From Proteobacteria bacterium SG_bin6 (GTDB lineage: Bacteria; Pseudomonadota; Alphaproteobacteria; Sphingomonadales; Sphingomonadaceae), in the NCBI GenBank assembly GCA_002083435.1, contig LWDJ01000024.1, forward strand, positions 49,390 through 113,389: a DNA stretch of 64,000 bases, given 5' to 3'. The notes below the pieces were generated by a model, which saw only the letters and a program-made list of their open reading frames with translations, did not search any database and was not told where the DNA came from. Every line of letters begins with the position of its first letter. Position 1 is the stretch's first letter. Of the stretch, positions 51,703-60,517 are shown in pieces. The position numbers and the translations under genes are program-made.

Positions 51703-52959
51703 ATGGAGCAGCATCCGTTCCGCATCGCCAATTACCGCGCCTATTGGGCATCGCGCTTCGCGACCACGATCGCGCAGACTTCAATGTCGCTGGTCCTCGC
51801 GTGGCAGGTGTACGGGCTCGCGCGGCAGAGCATGAGCGTGCATGACGCCTCCTTCCTGCTCGGCATGGTCGGCGCGGCGCAGTTCCTGCCTTTGTTCCTG
51901 CTAACCCCGGTGGTCGGGCTCGCGGCGGACAGTTTCGATCGCCGCTGGATCGCGCGCGCCTGCGCCGCGCTGCTGCTCGCGGTCGTCGCCACGCTCGGGT
52001 GGCTAAGCTGGACCGGGCAGATGACGCTCACCGCGCTGTTCGCCGCCGCGGTGCTGATCGGCATCAATCGCGCTTTCGCCGGCCCGGCCTATTCAGCACT
52101 CGCACCCAATCTGGTGCCGCGCGAGAGCCTGCCGACCGCGATCGCGCTCTCCTCGATCGCCTGGCAGGTCGGCACCATCGCCGGGCCCAGCCTGGGCGGG
52201 GCGCTGCTCGCGATCAGCCCGCAAACCGCTTATGGCACCGCGACCGTGCTGATGGTGATCGCCCTCGGGGCGATGTTCCAGATCGGCCCGGTGCCGCAGC
52301 CACCCGCGCAGAGCGATCATCGCCCGATCCAGCGGATCATCGACGGTTTCGCTTATGTCGGCCGCAACCGGCTGGTGCTGGCGACGATCACGCTAGATCT
52401 GTTCGCGGTGCTGCTCGCCGGGGCGACCGCGCTGCTGCCGGTGTTCGCGCGCGACATCCTGCAGGTCGGCCCTGCCGGGCTCGGCCTGTTAAGCGCGAGC
52501 ATGGGGCTGGGCGCGGCGACAATGGCGATCTGGTTCTCCGTGCGGCCGATGCGGCACGAGGTCGGGCTGAAGATGCTGGCGGCGGTGGTGATCTTCGGCC
52601 TCGCGATCCTGATTTTCGGCCTGTCGCGCTATTATTGGCTGAGCGTCGCGGCGCTGGCGGTGGCCGGGGCGGCAGACATGGTTTCGGTCTATGTGCGCAG
52701 CTCGCTCGTCCAGCTGCACACGCCGGATGCGATGCGCGGGCGGGTGAGCGCGGTGTCGCAGCTCACCATCTCGGCCTCCAACGAGCTCGGTGAATTCGAA
52801 AGCGGGCTGGCGGCCTGGGCCTTTGGCCCGGTCGGCGCCGTTGTCTTCGGTGGCGTGGGCGCGATCGCGATCACGCTCGGCTGGGCGCGGCTGTTTCCCG
52901 AATTGCGGCTTGCCAAAAGCTTCGACCCACCCGAACTCACCCCCACCCCAGCGGAGTAG
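51703..52959 (+). CDS. major facilitator superfamily exporter, EntS-like
   Basis: 418 residues with about 12 hydrophobic segments. FRIANYRAYWASRFATTIA at the start and GLAADSFDRRWIARAC (motif A region) place it in the EntS/MefA-like group of 12-segment exporters; VSAVSQLTISASNELGEFESG is a conserved box of this group. Known substrates in relatives are siderophores and macrolides; the substrate here is unknown. The cysteine synthase gene starts five bases after its stop, so the two are likely co-transcribed. Confidence 0.87.
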   Translation: MEQHPFRIANYRAYWASRFATTIAQTSMSLVLAWQVYGLARQSMSVHDASFLLGMVGAAQFLPLFLLTPVVGLAADSFDRRWIARACAALLLAVVATLGWLSWTGQMTLTALFAAAVLIGINRAFAGPAYSALAPNLVPRESLPTAIALSSIAWQVGTIAGPSLGGALLAISPQTAYGTATVLMVIALGAMFQIGPVPQPPAQSDHRPIQRIIDGFAYVGRNRLVLATITLDLFAVLLAGATALLPVFARDILQVGPAGLGLLSASMGLGAATMAIWFSVRPMRHEVGLKMLAAVVIFGLAILIFGLSRYYWLSVAALAVAGAADMVSVYVRSSLVQLHTPDAMRGRVSAVSQLTISASNELGEFESGLAAWAFGPVGAVVFGGVGAIAITLGWARLFPELRLAKSFDPPELTPTPAE

Positions 52960-52964
52960 CAGTG

Positions 52965-53885
52965 ATGAAGGCGCACAGCATCCTCGAGACGATCGGCAAC
53001 ACCCCGCATATCCGCGTCCAGCGGCTGTTCGGCGCGGCCGAGGTGTGGATCAAGTCCGAACGCGCCAATCCCGGCGGTTCGATCAAGGACCGGATCGCGC
53101 TGGCCATGGTGGAGGCGGCGGAAGCTTCGGGCGCCTTGCAGCCCGGCGGCACGATCATCGAGCCAACCAGCGGCAATACCGGCGTCGGCCTCGCGATGGT
53201 CGCGGCGGTCAAGGGCTATAAGCTGGTGCTGGTGATGCCGGAGAGCATGTCGCTCGAACGGCGCCGGTTGATGCTCGCTTACGGCGCGCGGTTCGACCTC
53301 ACCCCGCGCGAGAAAGGCATGAAGGGCGCGATCGAGCGCGCGGTGCAGCTCGTCGAGCAAACCCCCGGCGCTTGGATGCCGCAGCAGTTCGAAAATCCCG
53401 CGAACATTTCGGTCCATGTCCGCACCACCGCTCAGGAAATCCTCGCCGATTTCCGCGAGACGCCGCTCGATGCGATCATCACCGGCGTCGGCACCGGCGG
53501 CCACATCACCGGCGTTGCGGAGACGCTGAAGGCCGAATGGCCGGGGTTGAAAGTATTCGCGGTGGAGCCCGAGGCTTCGCCGGTCATTTCCGGTGGCGCG
53601 CCGGGGCCGCACCCGATCCAGGGGATCGGCGCGGGCTTCATCCCGGCCAATCTCCACACCGCCGCGATCGACGGCGTGGTGCAGGTCGCGGCCGATGCCG
53701 CCAAGGAGATGGCGCGGCGCGCCGCGCGCGAGGAAGGGATGCTCGTCGGCATCAGCTCGGGCGCGACGCTGGCCGCGATCGCCAAGAAGCTCCCCGAGCT
53801 GGGCGACGGTGCGCGGGTGCTCGGCTTCAATTACGACACCGGCGAGCGTTATTTGTCGGTGCCCGACTTCCTGCCCGAGGCCTGA
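52965..53885 (+). CDS. cysK: cysteine synthase A (O-acetylserine sulfhydrylase)
   Basis: 306-residue pyridoxal-phosphate enzyme making cysteine from O-acetylserine and sulfide. Lys41 in NPGGSIKDRIA holds the cofactor; EPTSGNTGVGLA binds the substrate and GVGTGGHITGVAE the phosphate; ISSGATLAA is near the C-terminus. QQFENPAN matches the CysK loop. The ATG at 52965 follows GCGGAG. The preceding exporter overlaps in transcription unit. Its product could feed the two cysteine desulfurases encoded 14 kb away. Confidence 0.95.
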   Translation: MKAHSILETIGNTPHIRVQRLFGAAEVWIKSERANPGGSIKDRIALAMVEAAEASGALQPGGTIIEPTSGNTGVGLAMVAAVKGYKLVLVMPESMSLERRRLMLAYGARFDLTPREKGMKGAIERAVQLVEQTPGAWMPQQFENPANISVHVRTTAQEILADFRETPLDAIITGVGTGGHITGVAETLKAEWPGLKVFAVEPEASPVISGGAPGPHPIQGIGAGFIPANLHTAAIDGVVQVAADAAKEMARRAAREEGMLVGISSGATLAAIAKKLPELGDGARVLGFNYDTGERYLSVPDFLPEA

Positions 53886-53955
53886 GCCGAACAGGGGGTG
53901 AAAGCGGGCGCGGCTTGCGCTATGGGCCGGCGGCTTTGCTGCTGGACATAACCCC

Positions 53956-55263
53956 ATGCTGATGGCCCGCTTTTCCACCGAGCCCGACCGCCCGGCGCGC
54001 GCTTCACAGCGATTGCTGGTGCTGCTCGGCGCGATCGCGGTGCTGGCGGTACTGGTGCCGGTGCTGATCGTCGCCTTCGTGCCGCGCCCGCGCTCCACGG
54101 CGCCCGCCCGCGCCGTCGCCTCGCGCGCCCAGCCCCGGCCCGGCATCGTCCCGCCCACCGCGCTACCCCCGGTCGAACCGCTCGAGGTGCGCCCGCTCAG
54201 CCCGGTCGAAGCGGTGGCGTTCAACGCCGCCATCCCCTTTTCCACCGCGCCCAATCCGGCCGCGCGCCCGTTCCGCGCCCCCGAGACCGGCGACTCGCTC
54301 GCCCGCGCGATCGATTGCCTCGCCGCGGCCGCCTTGTACGAAGCCGGGGACGACGCACCCGGCGAGCGCGCGGTCGCGCAGGTAGTGCTCAACCGCGTCC
54401 GCCACCCGGCTTTCCCGAAGACGGTGTGCGGCGTGGTGTTCGAGGGTTCCGAACGGGTAACCGGCTGCCAGTTCACTTTCGCCTGCGATGGCGCGCTGTA
54501 TCGCCACCAGTTCAGCGATGCCGCCTGGACGCGTGCGCGAGAGATCGCCAAGGCGGCGCTGACCGGGGCGGTGTACAAGCCGGTCGGCCACGCGACGCAT
54601 TACCATACCAACTGGGTCGTCCCCTATTGGCAGGCGAGCCTCGACAAGGTGAGCGCGGTCGGCACCCACCTGTTCTTCCGCTGGAGCGGCTGGTGGGGCA
54701 CGCCGCCCGCGTTCAATCGCCAGGTGAGCCGTGACGAGCCGGCGATCAAGCAGATCGCGGCTTATTCGGCTGCGCACCGGATGGCGCTGGGCCTCGCTTC
54801 GGAAGAGGCGACGGCTGACATCCCCGTGGCGACCGCCGACACTTTCCCCGCGGTGCCGGATCACCCGAACGAGTTCATCCTCGGCCTCGCCCGTGGCGCG
54901 CCGGGCGAAGACCTGCCGCTGCTCGCCGACAAGGCGTGCGGCGCGCGGCCTTATTGCAAGGTGATGATCTGGGTGGGCGACAAGGCGCCCGAAGGTCTGC
55001 CGCTGACCACGAGCGAGATCGGCCGCATGGCGTTCAGCTATCTGCGCGACCGGGCCACGGGGTTCGACAAGAAGCTTTGGAACTGCAAGCGTTACCTCCG
55101 CCCCGATGCCCAGCAATGTATGCGGGCGCAGATACTTACCGAGACCAACGGCCTGCTGATGGGCAAGCCCGAACTGCTCGTGCCCACGCCCGAGCTGACA
55201 CCCGAGGCCAAGGAGCGTTTCTCAACGCGGGTGATGCCGGCGGGCAGTGGGGATAAGCAGTAG
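53956..55263 (+). CDS. SleB-type cell wall hydrolase, membrane-anchored
   Basis: 435 residues: a short cytoplasmic start, one membrane segment (about 21-43), a Pro/Ala-rich linker, then a SleB/Hydrolase_2 catalytic domain (about 115-260) beginning LAAAALYEAGDDAPGERAVA, with VVLNRVRHPAFPKTVCGVVFEG and CQFTFACDG. The invariant Glu in LYEAGDD is the probable acid of the lytic transglycosylase-like activity. The C-terminal 170 residues have four cysteines and no recognised fold. It would cut peptidoglycan in the periplasm. ATG 53962 is an alternative start. Confidence 0.87.
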   Translation: MLMARFSTEPDRPARASQRLLVLLGAIAVLAVLVPVLIVAFVPRPRSTAPARAVASRAQPRPGIVPPTALPPVEPLEVRPLSPVEAVAFNAAIPFSTAPNPAARPFRAPETGDSLARAIDCLAAAALYEAGDDAPGERAVAQVVLNRVRHPAFPKTVCGVVFEGSERVTGCQFTFACDGALYRHQFSDAAWTRAREIAKAALTGAVYKPVGHATHYHTNWVVPYWQASLDKVSAVGTHLFFRWSGWWGTPPAFNRQVSRDEPAIKQIAAYSAAHRMALGLASEEATADIPVATADTFPAVPDHPNEFILGLARGAPGEDLPLLADKACGARPYCKVMIWVGDKAPEGLPLTTSEIGRMAFSYLRDRATGFDKKLWNCKRYLRPDAQQCMRAQILTETNGLLMGKPELLVPTPELTPEAKERFSTRVMPAGSGDKQ

Positions 55264-55283
55264 CAGGGTCCGCCGGGGCGCCC

Positions 55284-55313
55284 AAAAAAGGGCGGGAGCT
55301 GCGGCTCCCGCCC
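55284..55313 (-). terminator. intrinsic terminator of the acyl-CoA dehydrogenase gene
   Basis: Read on the minus strand: GGGCGGGAGC-CGCA-GCTCCCGCCC, a perfect 10-bp stem with a four-base loop, followed directly by TTTTTT. It lies 26 bases after the dehydrogenase stop and is the only hairpin in the window with a full T run. Confidence 0.85.
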
Positions 55314-55339
55314 CAACATTTCCGCAACCGAAACCGCCC

Positions 55340-57142
55340 TCAGGCCGCTTCGAACATCCGCGGCTCCAGCGCCATCACCGTATCGCCGCCCGCCTCCACC
55401 TTGCGGCGCAGCGTCTGCGTCTCCGGCAGGATGCGCTCGGCGAAATAGCGCGCGGTCACCAGCTTGGCGTTCAGATAATCGGCATCGCCCTCGCCCGCCG
55501 CGAGCAGGCGCTCCGCCGCGGTCGCCATGCGCAGCCACATCAGGCCAAGCGCGACCACGCCCATCAGATGCATGTACGGATGCGCGCCGGCGCCGACATG
55601 GTTGGGGTTCTGGAACCCCTTCTGCATGAAGAAGATCGTCGAGCCCTGGAGATCGGCCAGCGCCGCCTCCAGCCGGCCGGCGAAATCGGCGAGTTTTTCG
55701 TCTGCCTTCGCCACCGCGATTTCCTCGCCGACGATCTTGAACAGCAGCTGCACAGCGCGCCCGCCGTTGGTGCCGAGCTTGCGGCCAACCAGGTCCATCG
55801 CCTGCACGCCGTTGGTGCCTTCATAGATCATCGCGATCCGGGCATCGCGGACATATTGCTCCATCCCCCATTCGGCGATGTAGCCGTGCCCGCCATAAAC
55901 CTGCTGGGCGTTGGTCGCGATCTCATAGCCCTTGTCGGTGCCGTAGCCCTTGATGACCGGGGTGAGCAGGCCGATCAGATCGTCGGCGGTCTGGCGCTCT
56001 TCCTCGGTCTGGCCGAAATGCGTCAGGTCCACCTGCAGCGCGCCCCACAGGCAGAGCGCCCGCAAGCCCTCGGTGATCGACTTCGCCTCCATCAGCATCC
56101 GGCGGACATCGGGGTGGACGAACAGCGTATCGGCCTTCTCGCCCGGCTCGGCGGCGCCGGTCAGCGCGCGGCCCTGGCGGCGATCATGCGCGTACTGCAC
56201 CGCATTTTGATAGGCCGTCTCGGCAACGCCAAGGCCCTGTAGGCCCACGCCCAGGCGCGCCGCGTTCATCATGATGAACATGGCGGCCAGGCCCTTCATC
56301 TCCTCGCCGACCAGCCAGCCGGTCGCGCCATCATAGTTCATCACGCAGGTCGAATTGCCGTGGATGCCCATCTTGTGCTCGATCGAGCCGCACGAAACGG
56401 CATTGCGCGCGCCGAGCGAGCCATCCTCGTTCACCAGGAACTTGGGTACCACGAACAGCGAGATGCCCTTGGTCGAATCCGGCGCGCCCGGGGTCTTCGC
56501 CAGCACGAGATGGATGATGTTGTCGGTCAGGTCATGCTCGCCCGACGAGATGAAGATCTTGGTGCCGGTGATGGCATAGCTGCCGTCCGCCTGCGGCTCG
56601 GCCTTGGTCTTGATGAGGCCCAGATCGGTGCCGCACTGCGGCTCGGTCAGGTTCATCGTGCCGCCCCATTCGCCCGAGATCATCTTGGGGAGGTACTTGG
56701 CCTGCTGCTCGGGGCTGCCCTTCACCAGTAGCGCGGCGATCGCGCCGTGGGTGAGGCCCGGGTACATGGCGAAGGCCATGTTGGCCGAGATCATATATTC
56801 CTCGAACGCGGTCGAGACGACGTGCGGCATCGCCTGCCCGCCGAACTCCTCGGGCGCGGCGAGCGTCGACCAGCCCGATTCGATGAACTGCTTATACGCT
56901 TCCTTGAACCCGGTCGGCGTCGTCACGCTGCCATCGGGGTGGCGGGTGCAGCCTTCCTGATCGCCCACCTGGTTGAGCGGGAACAGCACCTCCGCGACGA
57001 ACTTGCCGCCCTCTTCCAGCACCGCGGTCACCACGTCGGGGGTCGCGTTCTGGAAGCCGGGAAGATTGGTGTAGCGATCAAGCCCGACGACATGATCGAG
57101 CACGAACCGGGTGTCGCGGACGGGCGGCGTATATTTCGGCAT
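55340..57142 (-). CDS. acyl-CoA dehydrogenase with extended C-terminal domain
   Basis: 600-residue flavoenzyme that introduces the 2,3 double bond into acyl-CoA. After an N-terminal helical extension come MNLTEPQCGTDLG and ISSGEHDL (flavin and substrate contacts) and QVYGGHGYIAEWGMEQYVRD with YEGTNGVQAMDL, which holds the Glu expected as catalytic base. The long C-terminal domain resembles enzymes of the DmdC type and fatty-acid dehydrogenases of about 600 residues; the chain length is not predictable. The ATG at 57142 has AGAGGA upstream. It directly follows its MerR-type regulator. Confidence 0.92.
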   Translation of the reverse strand: MPKYTPPVRDTRFVLDHVVGLDRYTNLPGFQNATPDVVTAVLEEGGKFVAEVLFPLNQVGDQEGCTRHPDGSVTTPTGFKEAYKQFIESGWSTLAAPEEFGGQAMPHVVSTAFEEYMISANMAFAMYPGLTHGAIAALLVKGSPEQQAKYLPKMISGEWGGTMNLTEPQCGTDLGLIKTKAEPQADGSYAITGTKIFISSGEHDLTDNIIHLVLAKTPGAPDSTKGISLFVVPKFLVNEDGSLGARNAVSCGSIEHKMGIHGNSTCVMNYDGATGWLVGEEMKGLAAMFIMMNAARLGVGLQGLGVAETAYQNAVQYAHDRRQGRALTGAAEPGEKADTLFVHPDVRRMLMEAKSITEGLRALCLWGALQVDLTHFGQTEEERQTADDLIGLLTPVIKGYGTDKGYEIATNAQQVYGGHGYIAEWGMEQYVRDARIAMIYEGTNGVQAMDLVGRKLGTNGGRAVQLLFKIVGEEIAVAKADEKLADFAGRLEAALADLQGSTIFFMQKGFQNPNHVGAGAHPYMHLMGVVALGLMWLRMATAAERLLAAGEGDADYLNAKLVTARYFAERILPETQTLRRKVEAGGDTVMALEPRMFEAA

Positions 57143-57144
57143 GG

Positions 57145-57573
57145 TCAATCCTCTCGCGATGTATCGGGGTCGATATGAGTGATGAAGTCGCTTAGCTCGC
57201 GGATCGCGGCATCAATATCATGCTTTTGGCTTTCGAGCAGCGCGATGCGGTCACGACAGCGAGCGATCGTCTTGGCGCGCTGGGTGCGGCGCCCGTCGCC
57301 GAGATCGTACAGGTCGAGCAACTCGCGAATTTCCGCCAGGCTGAACCCCACCCGCTTGCCGCGCAGAATCCAGGCGAGCCGGGCGCGATCGCGGTGCGAA
57401 TAGATGCGCTGGGTGCCGCGCCGCTCGGGAGCGATCAGCCCCTCGTCCTCATAGAAGCGCAACGCACGAGCGGTGATGCCGAATTCGGCGCAGAGATCGG
57501 AAATGGAAAAGGCGTCGCGATCCGGGCGCGGCTCGATCGGCGCGTAAGCGGCGATGGCGGGGAGCGACGACAT
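57145..57573 (-). CDS. MerR-family transcriptional regulator
   Basis: 142 residues: a winged helix-turn-helix (FSISDLCAEFGITARALRFY, then EDEGLIAPERRGTQRIYSHRD) and a long coiled-coil (about 85-130) for dimerisation. There are no metal-binding cysteines, so it senses an organic ligand; the pattern resembles LiuR-like regulators of branched-chain and fatty acyl-CoA breakdown. Its stop is two bases before the acyl-CoA dehydrogenase ATG, so it probably controls that gene and itself. The ATG is preceded by CCCCC, with no ribosome binding site. Confidence 0.88.
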   Translation of the reverse strand: MSSLPAIAAYAPIEPRPDRDAFSISDLCAEFGITARALRFYEDEGLIAPERRGTQRIYSHRDRARLAWILRGKRVGFSLAEIRELLDLYDLGDGRRTQRAKTIARCRDRIALLESQKHDIDAAIRELSDFITHIDPDTSRED

Positions 57574-57580
57574 GGGGGAT

Positions 57581-57609
57581 CAGATAGTTGACGCTTACGT
57601 TAAGGTCAA
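57581..57609 (-). promoter_or_regulatory. promoter and putative MerR operator
   Basis: On the minus strand: TTGACC (57609-57604), a 17-bp spacer and TATCTG (57586-57581). The spacer with the -35 box contains the imperfect palindrome TTGACCTTAACGTAAGCGTC ending in AA, resembling operators of MerR-type acyl-CoA regulators. Transcription should start near 57574, at the first base of the regulator's ATG. Confidence 0.55.
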
Positions 57610-57612
57610 GTG

Positions 57613-58101
57613 TCAGCCACCGGCCTCGCACAGCAAACGCCCCTTGGCATCGCGCAATGTCGTGGCTTCCGCCGGGCTGTCGCTCAGCCGCTCGACATCG
57701 AGCGCGGCGAGCGAGGCGCGGCGGGTGCAGCTCCTGGCGCATCCCTCGGGCACCCGGCCGGGAAAGACGATCCGGTCGCCCTCGAACCGCGCGTCGAACT
57801 GGCAATCAGGGGCGAAGTTGAAGCTCAACGTCTCACCCGCGCGCGCCACCGGACCGCGCGCGCTGCAGGTCAGCGCGTCGCCATAATCGACATAGGCGCC
57901 CGCCCGGTAGCCGCGCCCGGCGCGCACGATGCACAGCCGATCGGTGTCGCGGGCGTAGAGCCCGGCGATGTCGCCGCGCTTGGGATCGGGAATCAGCCCG
58001 GCGCGGATCGCCGCGGATTCGAGATCGGGCGGAGCTTCCGCCTTCTGGGGCGCCTGCGCCGAACAGGCGGCGAGCAACAGCAGCAGCGGCCAGCCCCTCA
58101 C
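57613..58101 (-). CDS. lipoprotein of unknown function
   Basis: 162 residues beginning MRGWPLLLLLAACSAQ: a short signal peptide with lipobox LAAC, so the mature protein is probably anchored by lipid at Cys13. The mature part has eight further cysteines in the second half and at the end (for example RLCIV, LTCSA, PDCQF, EGCARSC), enough for several disulfides. No family recognised. The GTG start overlaps the hisI stop (GTGA). It ends four bases before the MerR promoter. Confidence 0.75.
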   Translation of the reverse strand: MRGWPLLLLLAACSAQAPQKAEAPPDLESAAIRAGLIPDPKRGDIAGLYARDTDRLCIVRAGRGYRAGAYVDYGDALTCSARGPVARAGETLSFNFAPDCQFDARFEGDRIVFPGRVPEGCARSCTRRASLAALDVERLSDSPAEATTLRDAKGRLLCEAGG

Positions 58102-58451
58102 AGCGCGACCAGCGCTTCGCCCTCGATCCGGCGATAAAAGCAGCTGGCGGCCCCCGTGTGGCACGTCGGCCCCGCCGGATCGCAGATCAGCCACAAAGCG
58201 TCCTGATCGCAATCGATCCGCGCCTCCACCACGCGCAGCACATGGCCGGAGGTTTCGCCCTTCTTCCACAGCCGCCCCCGGCTGCGCGACCAGAACACCG
58301 CCTCGCGCGTCTCAAGCGTTCGCGCTAGCGCCTCGGCGTTCATATGCGCGACCATCAGCAGCTGCCCCGCCCGGTCGGTCGCGACCGCCGTGATCAGGCC
58401 GTCCGAATTGAATTTGGGATCGAGCGTCAAGCTCGTTTCGCGCGGGTCCAT
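58098..58451 (-). CDS. hisI: phosphoribosyl-AMP cyclohydrolase
   Basis: Third step of histidine biosynthesis, opening the purine ring of phosphoribosyl-AMP. The 117-residue stand-alone enzyme has the metal motif DCDQDALW (Asp80, Asp82, Asp84) and the zinc residues Cys97, His99 and Cys104 in PTCHTGAASCFYR. There is no fused HisE domain. The ATG at 58451 gives MDPRETSLTLDP; a longer frame to 58574 is not supported. The downstream lipoprotein gene overlaps its stop. Confidence 0.95.
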   Translation of the reverse strand: MDPRETSLTLDPKFNSDGLITAVATDRAGQLLMVAHMNAEALARTLETREAVFWSRSRGRLWKKGETSGHVLRVVEARIDCDQDALWLICDPAGPTCHTGAASCFYRRIEGEALVAL

Positions 58452-58619
58452 GGGGGTTTCTAACCCAGCGTTGACACATGGCTCAATCCTTCCATCGCCG
58501 CCCGCTTCGCTGGATGAACGCGGATGGCGCCAAGAAGGTTCGGAAATTTTATGACAAATGGGCGACAAGCGCACACACGGGGCCTATATGGCGCGCAGGC
58601 GGCAGCGCGGCGGGATTCG

Positions 58620-60080
58620 ATGCTCACCACTCATCCATTTGATGACGACAAGCTTCGCGAGGAGTGCGGCATTTTCGGGGTCTCGGGCACCGATGGCGAA
58701 GCCTCGGCTTTGGTCGCGCTCGGCCTCCATGCGCTCCAGCACCGGGGTCAGGAAGCGGCGGGCATCTCCAGCTGGGATGGCCACCAGTTTCACACCCACC
58801 GGGCGATGGGCCATGTCGCCGGCAATTTCGACCGCGACGACGTTATCCGCGCGCTACCCGGCACCGCCGCGTGCGGCCATGTCCGCTATTCGACCACGGG
58901 CGAAACCGCGCTGCGCAACGTCCAGCCGCTCTACGCCGATCTTGCCTCGGGCGGGTTCGCGATCGCGCATAACGGCAATATTTCCAACGCGATGCGGCTG
59001 CGGCGCGAGCTGGTACGGCGCGGATCGATCTTCCAATCGACGAGCGATACCGAGACGATCATCCATTTGGTCGCGACCAGCCATTACCGCACCCTGCTCG
59101 ATAAGTTCATCGACGCGCTGAAGCAGGTGGAGGGCGCCTATTCGCTGATCGTGATGACGCCCGAGGGGATGATCGGCTGCCGCGATCCGCTCGGCATCCG
59201 CCCGTTGGTGATGGGCAAGCTGGGCGACGCGATCATCCTCGCATCGGAGACGGTCGCGCTCGATGTCGTCGGCGCCGAGTTCGTCCGCGCGATCGAGCCG
59301 GGCGAGATGGTGATCATCCAGGGGCGCGAGCACCGCTCGATCACCCCCTTCCCCAAGCAGCGCCCGCGCCCGTGCATTTTCGAGCATGTGTATTTCTCCA
59401 GGCCGGACTCGATCGTCGAGGATCGCTCGGTCTATTCGGTGCGCAAGGCGATCGGCGCGCAGCTGGCGATCGAAGCGCCGGTCGAGGCCGATCTGGTGAT
59501 CCCGGTGCCCGATTCGGGCGTGCCGGCGGCGATCGGCTATGCGCAGCAATCGGGCATCCCGTTCGAGCTTGGCATCATCCGCTCGCACTATATCGGACGC
59601 ACCTTCATCCAGCCGGGCGACAAGGTGCGGCATCTGGGCGTGAAGCTGAAGCACAACGCCAACCGCGCGCTGATCCGGGGCAAGCGGATCGTGCTGATCG
59701 ACGATTCGATCGTGCGCGGCACCACCAGCCTGAAGATCGTGCAGATGATGCGCGAAGCGGGCGCCGCCGAGGTGCATATGCGCATCGCCTCGCCGCCGAC
59801 GCGCCACAGTTGCTTCTACGGCGTCGACACGCCCGAGCGGGCGAAGCTGCTCGCGGCGAAGATGGATGTCGGCGGGATGACCGACTTCATCCATGCCGAC
59901 AGCCTGGCGTTCGTCTCGATCGACGGGCTGTACAAGGCGCTGGGCGAGGATGGGCGCTCGTCCGCGCGCCCGAGCCACTGCGACGCCTGCTTCACCGGCG
60001 ATTATCCGACGACGCTCACCGACCAGGACGATGTCGAGACGGTCGACCAGTTCGCGTTGCTAGCGGAGCGGGTGGCTTAG
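58620..60080 (+). CDS. purF: amidophosphoribosyltransferase
   Basis: First committed step of purine synthesis. Starting at 58620 the protein has 486 residues with a 15-residue propeptide and the glutaminase nucleophile Cys16 in REECGIFGVSG. The phosphoribosyltransferase loop is VLIDDSIVRGTTS. Cysteines in RPCIFEH, HSCFYGV and SHCDACFTG match the four [4Fe-4S] ligands of the Bacillus-type, oxygen-sensitive enzyme. A weak promoter-like pair (GCGACA at 58562, TATATG at 58585) is 30 bp upstream. It diverges from hisI over 168 bp. Confidence 0.95.
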   Translation: MLTTHPFDDDKLREECGIFGVSGTDGEASALVALGLHALQHRGQEAAGISSWDGHQFHTHRAMGHVAGNFDRDDVIRALPGTAACGHVRYSTTGETALRNVQPLYADLASGGFAIAHNGNISNAMRLRRELVRRGSIFQSTSDTETIIHLVATSHYRTLLDKFIDALKQVEGAYSLIVMTPEGMIGCRDPLGIRPLVMGKLGDAIILASETVALDVVGAEFVRAIEPGEMVIIQGREHRSITPFPKQRPRPCIFEHVYFSRPDSIVEDRSVYSVRKAIGAQLAIEAPVEADLVIPVPDSGVPAAIGYAQQSGIPFELGIIRSHYIGRTFIQPGDKVRHLGVKLKHNANRALIRGKRIVLIDDSIVRGTTSLKIVQMMREAGAAEVHMRIASPPTRHSCFYGVDTPERAKLLAAKMDVGGMTDFIHADSLAFVSIDGLYKALGEDGRSSARPSHCDACFTGDYPTTLTDQDDVETVDQFALLAERVA

Positions 60081-60086
60081 GCTCTC

Positions 60087-60466
60087 GGTTCACGCGGAGA
60101 AGCGGCGGCGCGGAGGGGAGCGCCTTGGGGGCGGCCGGTTGTGGGTTCGCGCAGAGGCGCAGAGAACGCTGGGTGCCCCCTCCTACCCCTTTCGCGCCGC
60201 AGGCGCCTTTACCCTACGGCAATCCCCTTCCCCGGCGAAGGCCGGGGCCCAGCATCACCGCCGCTCGATTGATGCGGCGCCCAGTTCAGCACCGTCCCAC
60301 GACTGGCCCCCGGCCTTCACCGGGGAAGACGGGGCTGGTTCGTTCGAAGCGCTCCCAAGTCTTTCCGCGTCCTCTATGTCCTCCGCGTCCTTTGCGCGAA
60401 CCCAATACCGCCAGCCCCAAGGCGCTCCCCTCCGCGTCTCCGCGTCTCCGCGTCTCCGCGTGAACC
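60087..60466. repeat. composite nested inverted repeat filling the purF-SDR gap
   Basis: This 437-bp gene-free gap (60081-60517) is one large set of nested inverted repeats. From outside in: GGTTCACGCGGAGA (60087) with TCTCCGCGTGAACC (60453), 14 bp perfect; CGGAGGGGAGCGCCTTGGGG (60111) with its exact inverse at 60415, 20 bp; GGGTTCGCGCA (60143) with TGCGCGAACCC (60393); and 26-bp arms at 60227-60252 and 60303-60328 with two mismatches. TCTCCGCG is tandemly repeated at 60437-60460. Probably one repeat inserted within another. Confidence 0.85.
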
Positions 60467-60517
60467 CAAAGCGCGCCAAAACTTGCCCAACCCCCGCCCT
60501 TCCCCTAACCGCGCCCG

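Noticed and set aside
58562..58590. Promoter for purF
   Set aside because: GCGACA-17 bp-TATATG is suggestive but the -35 box is too weak to list as a separate feature.
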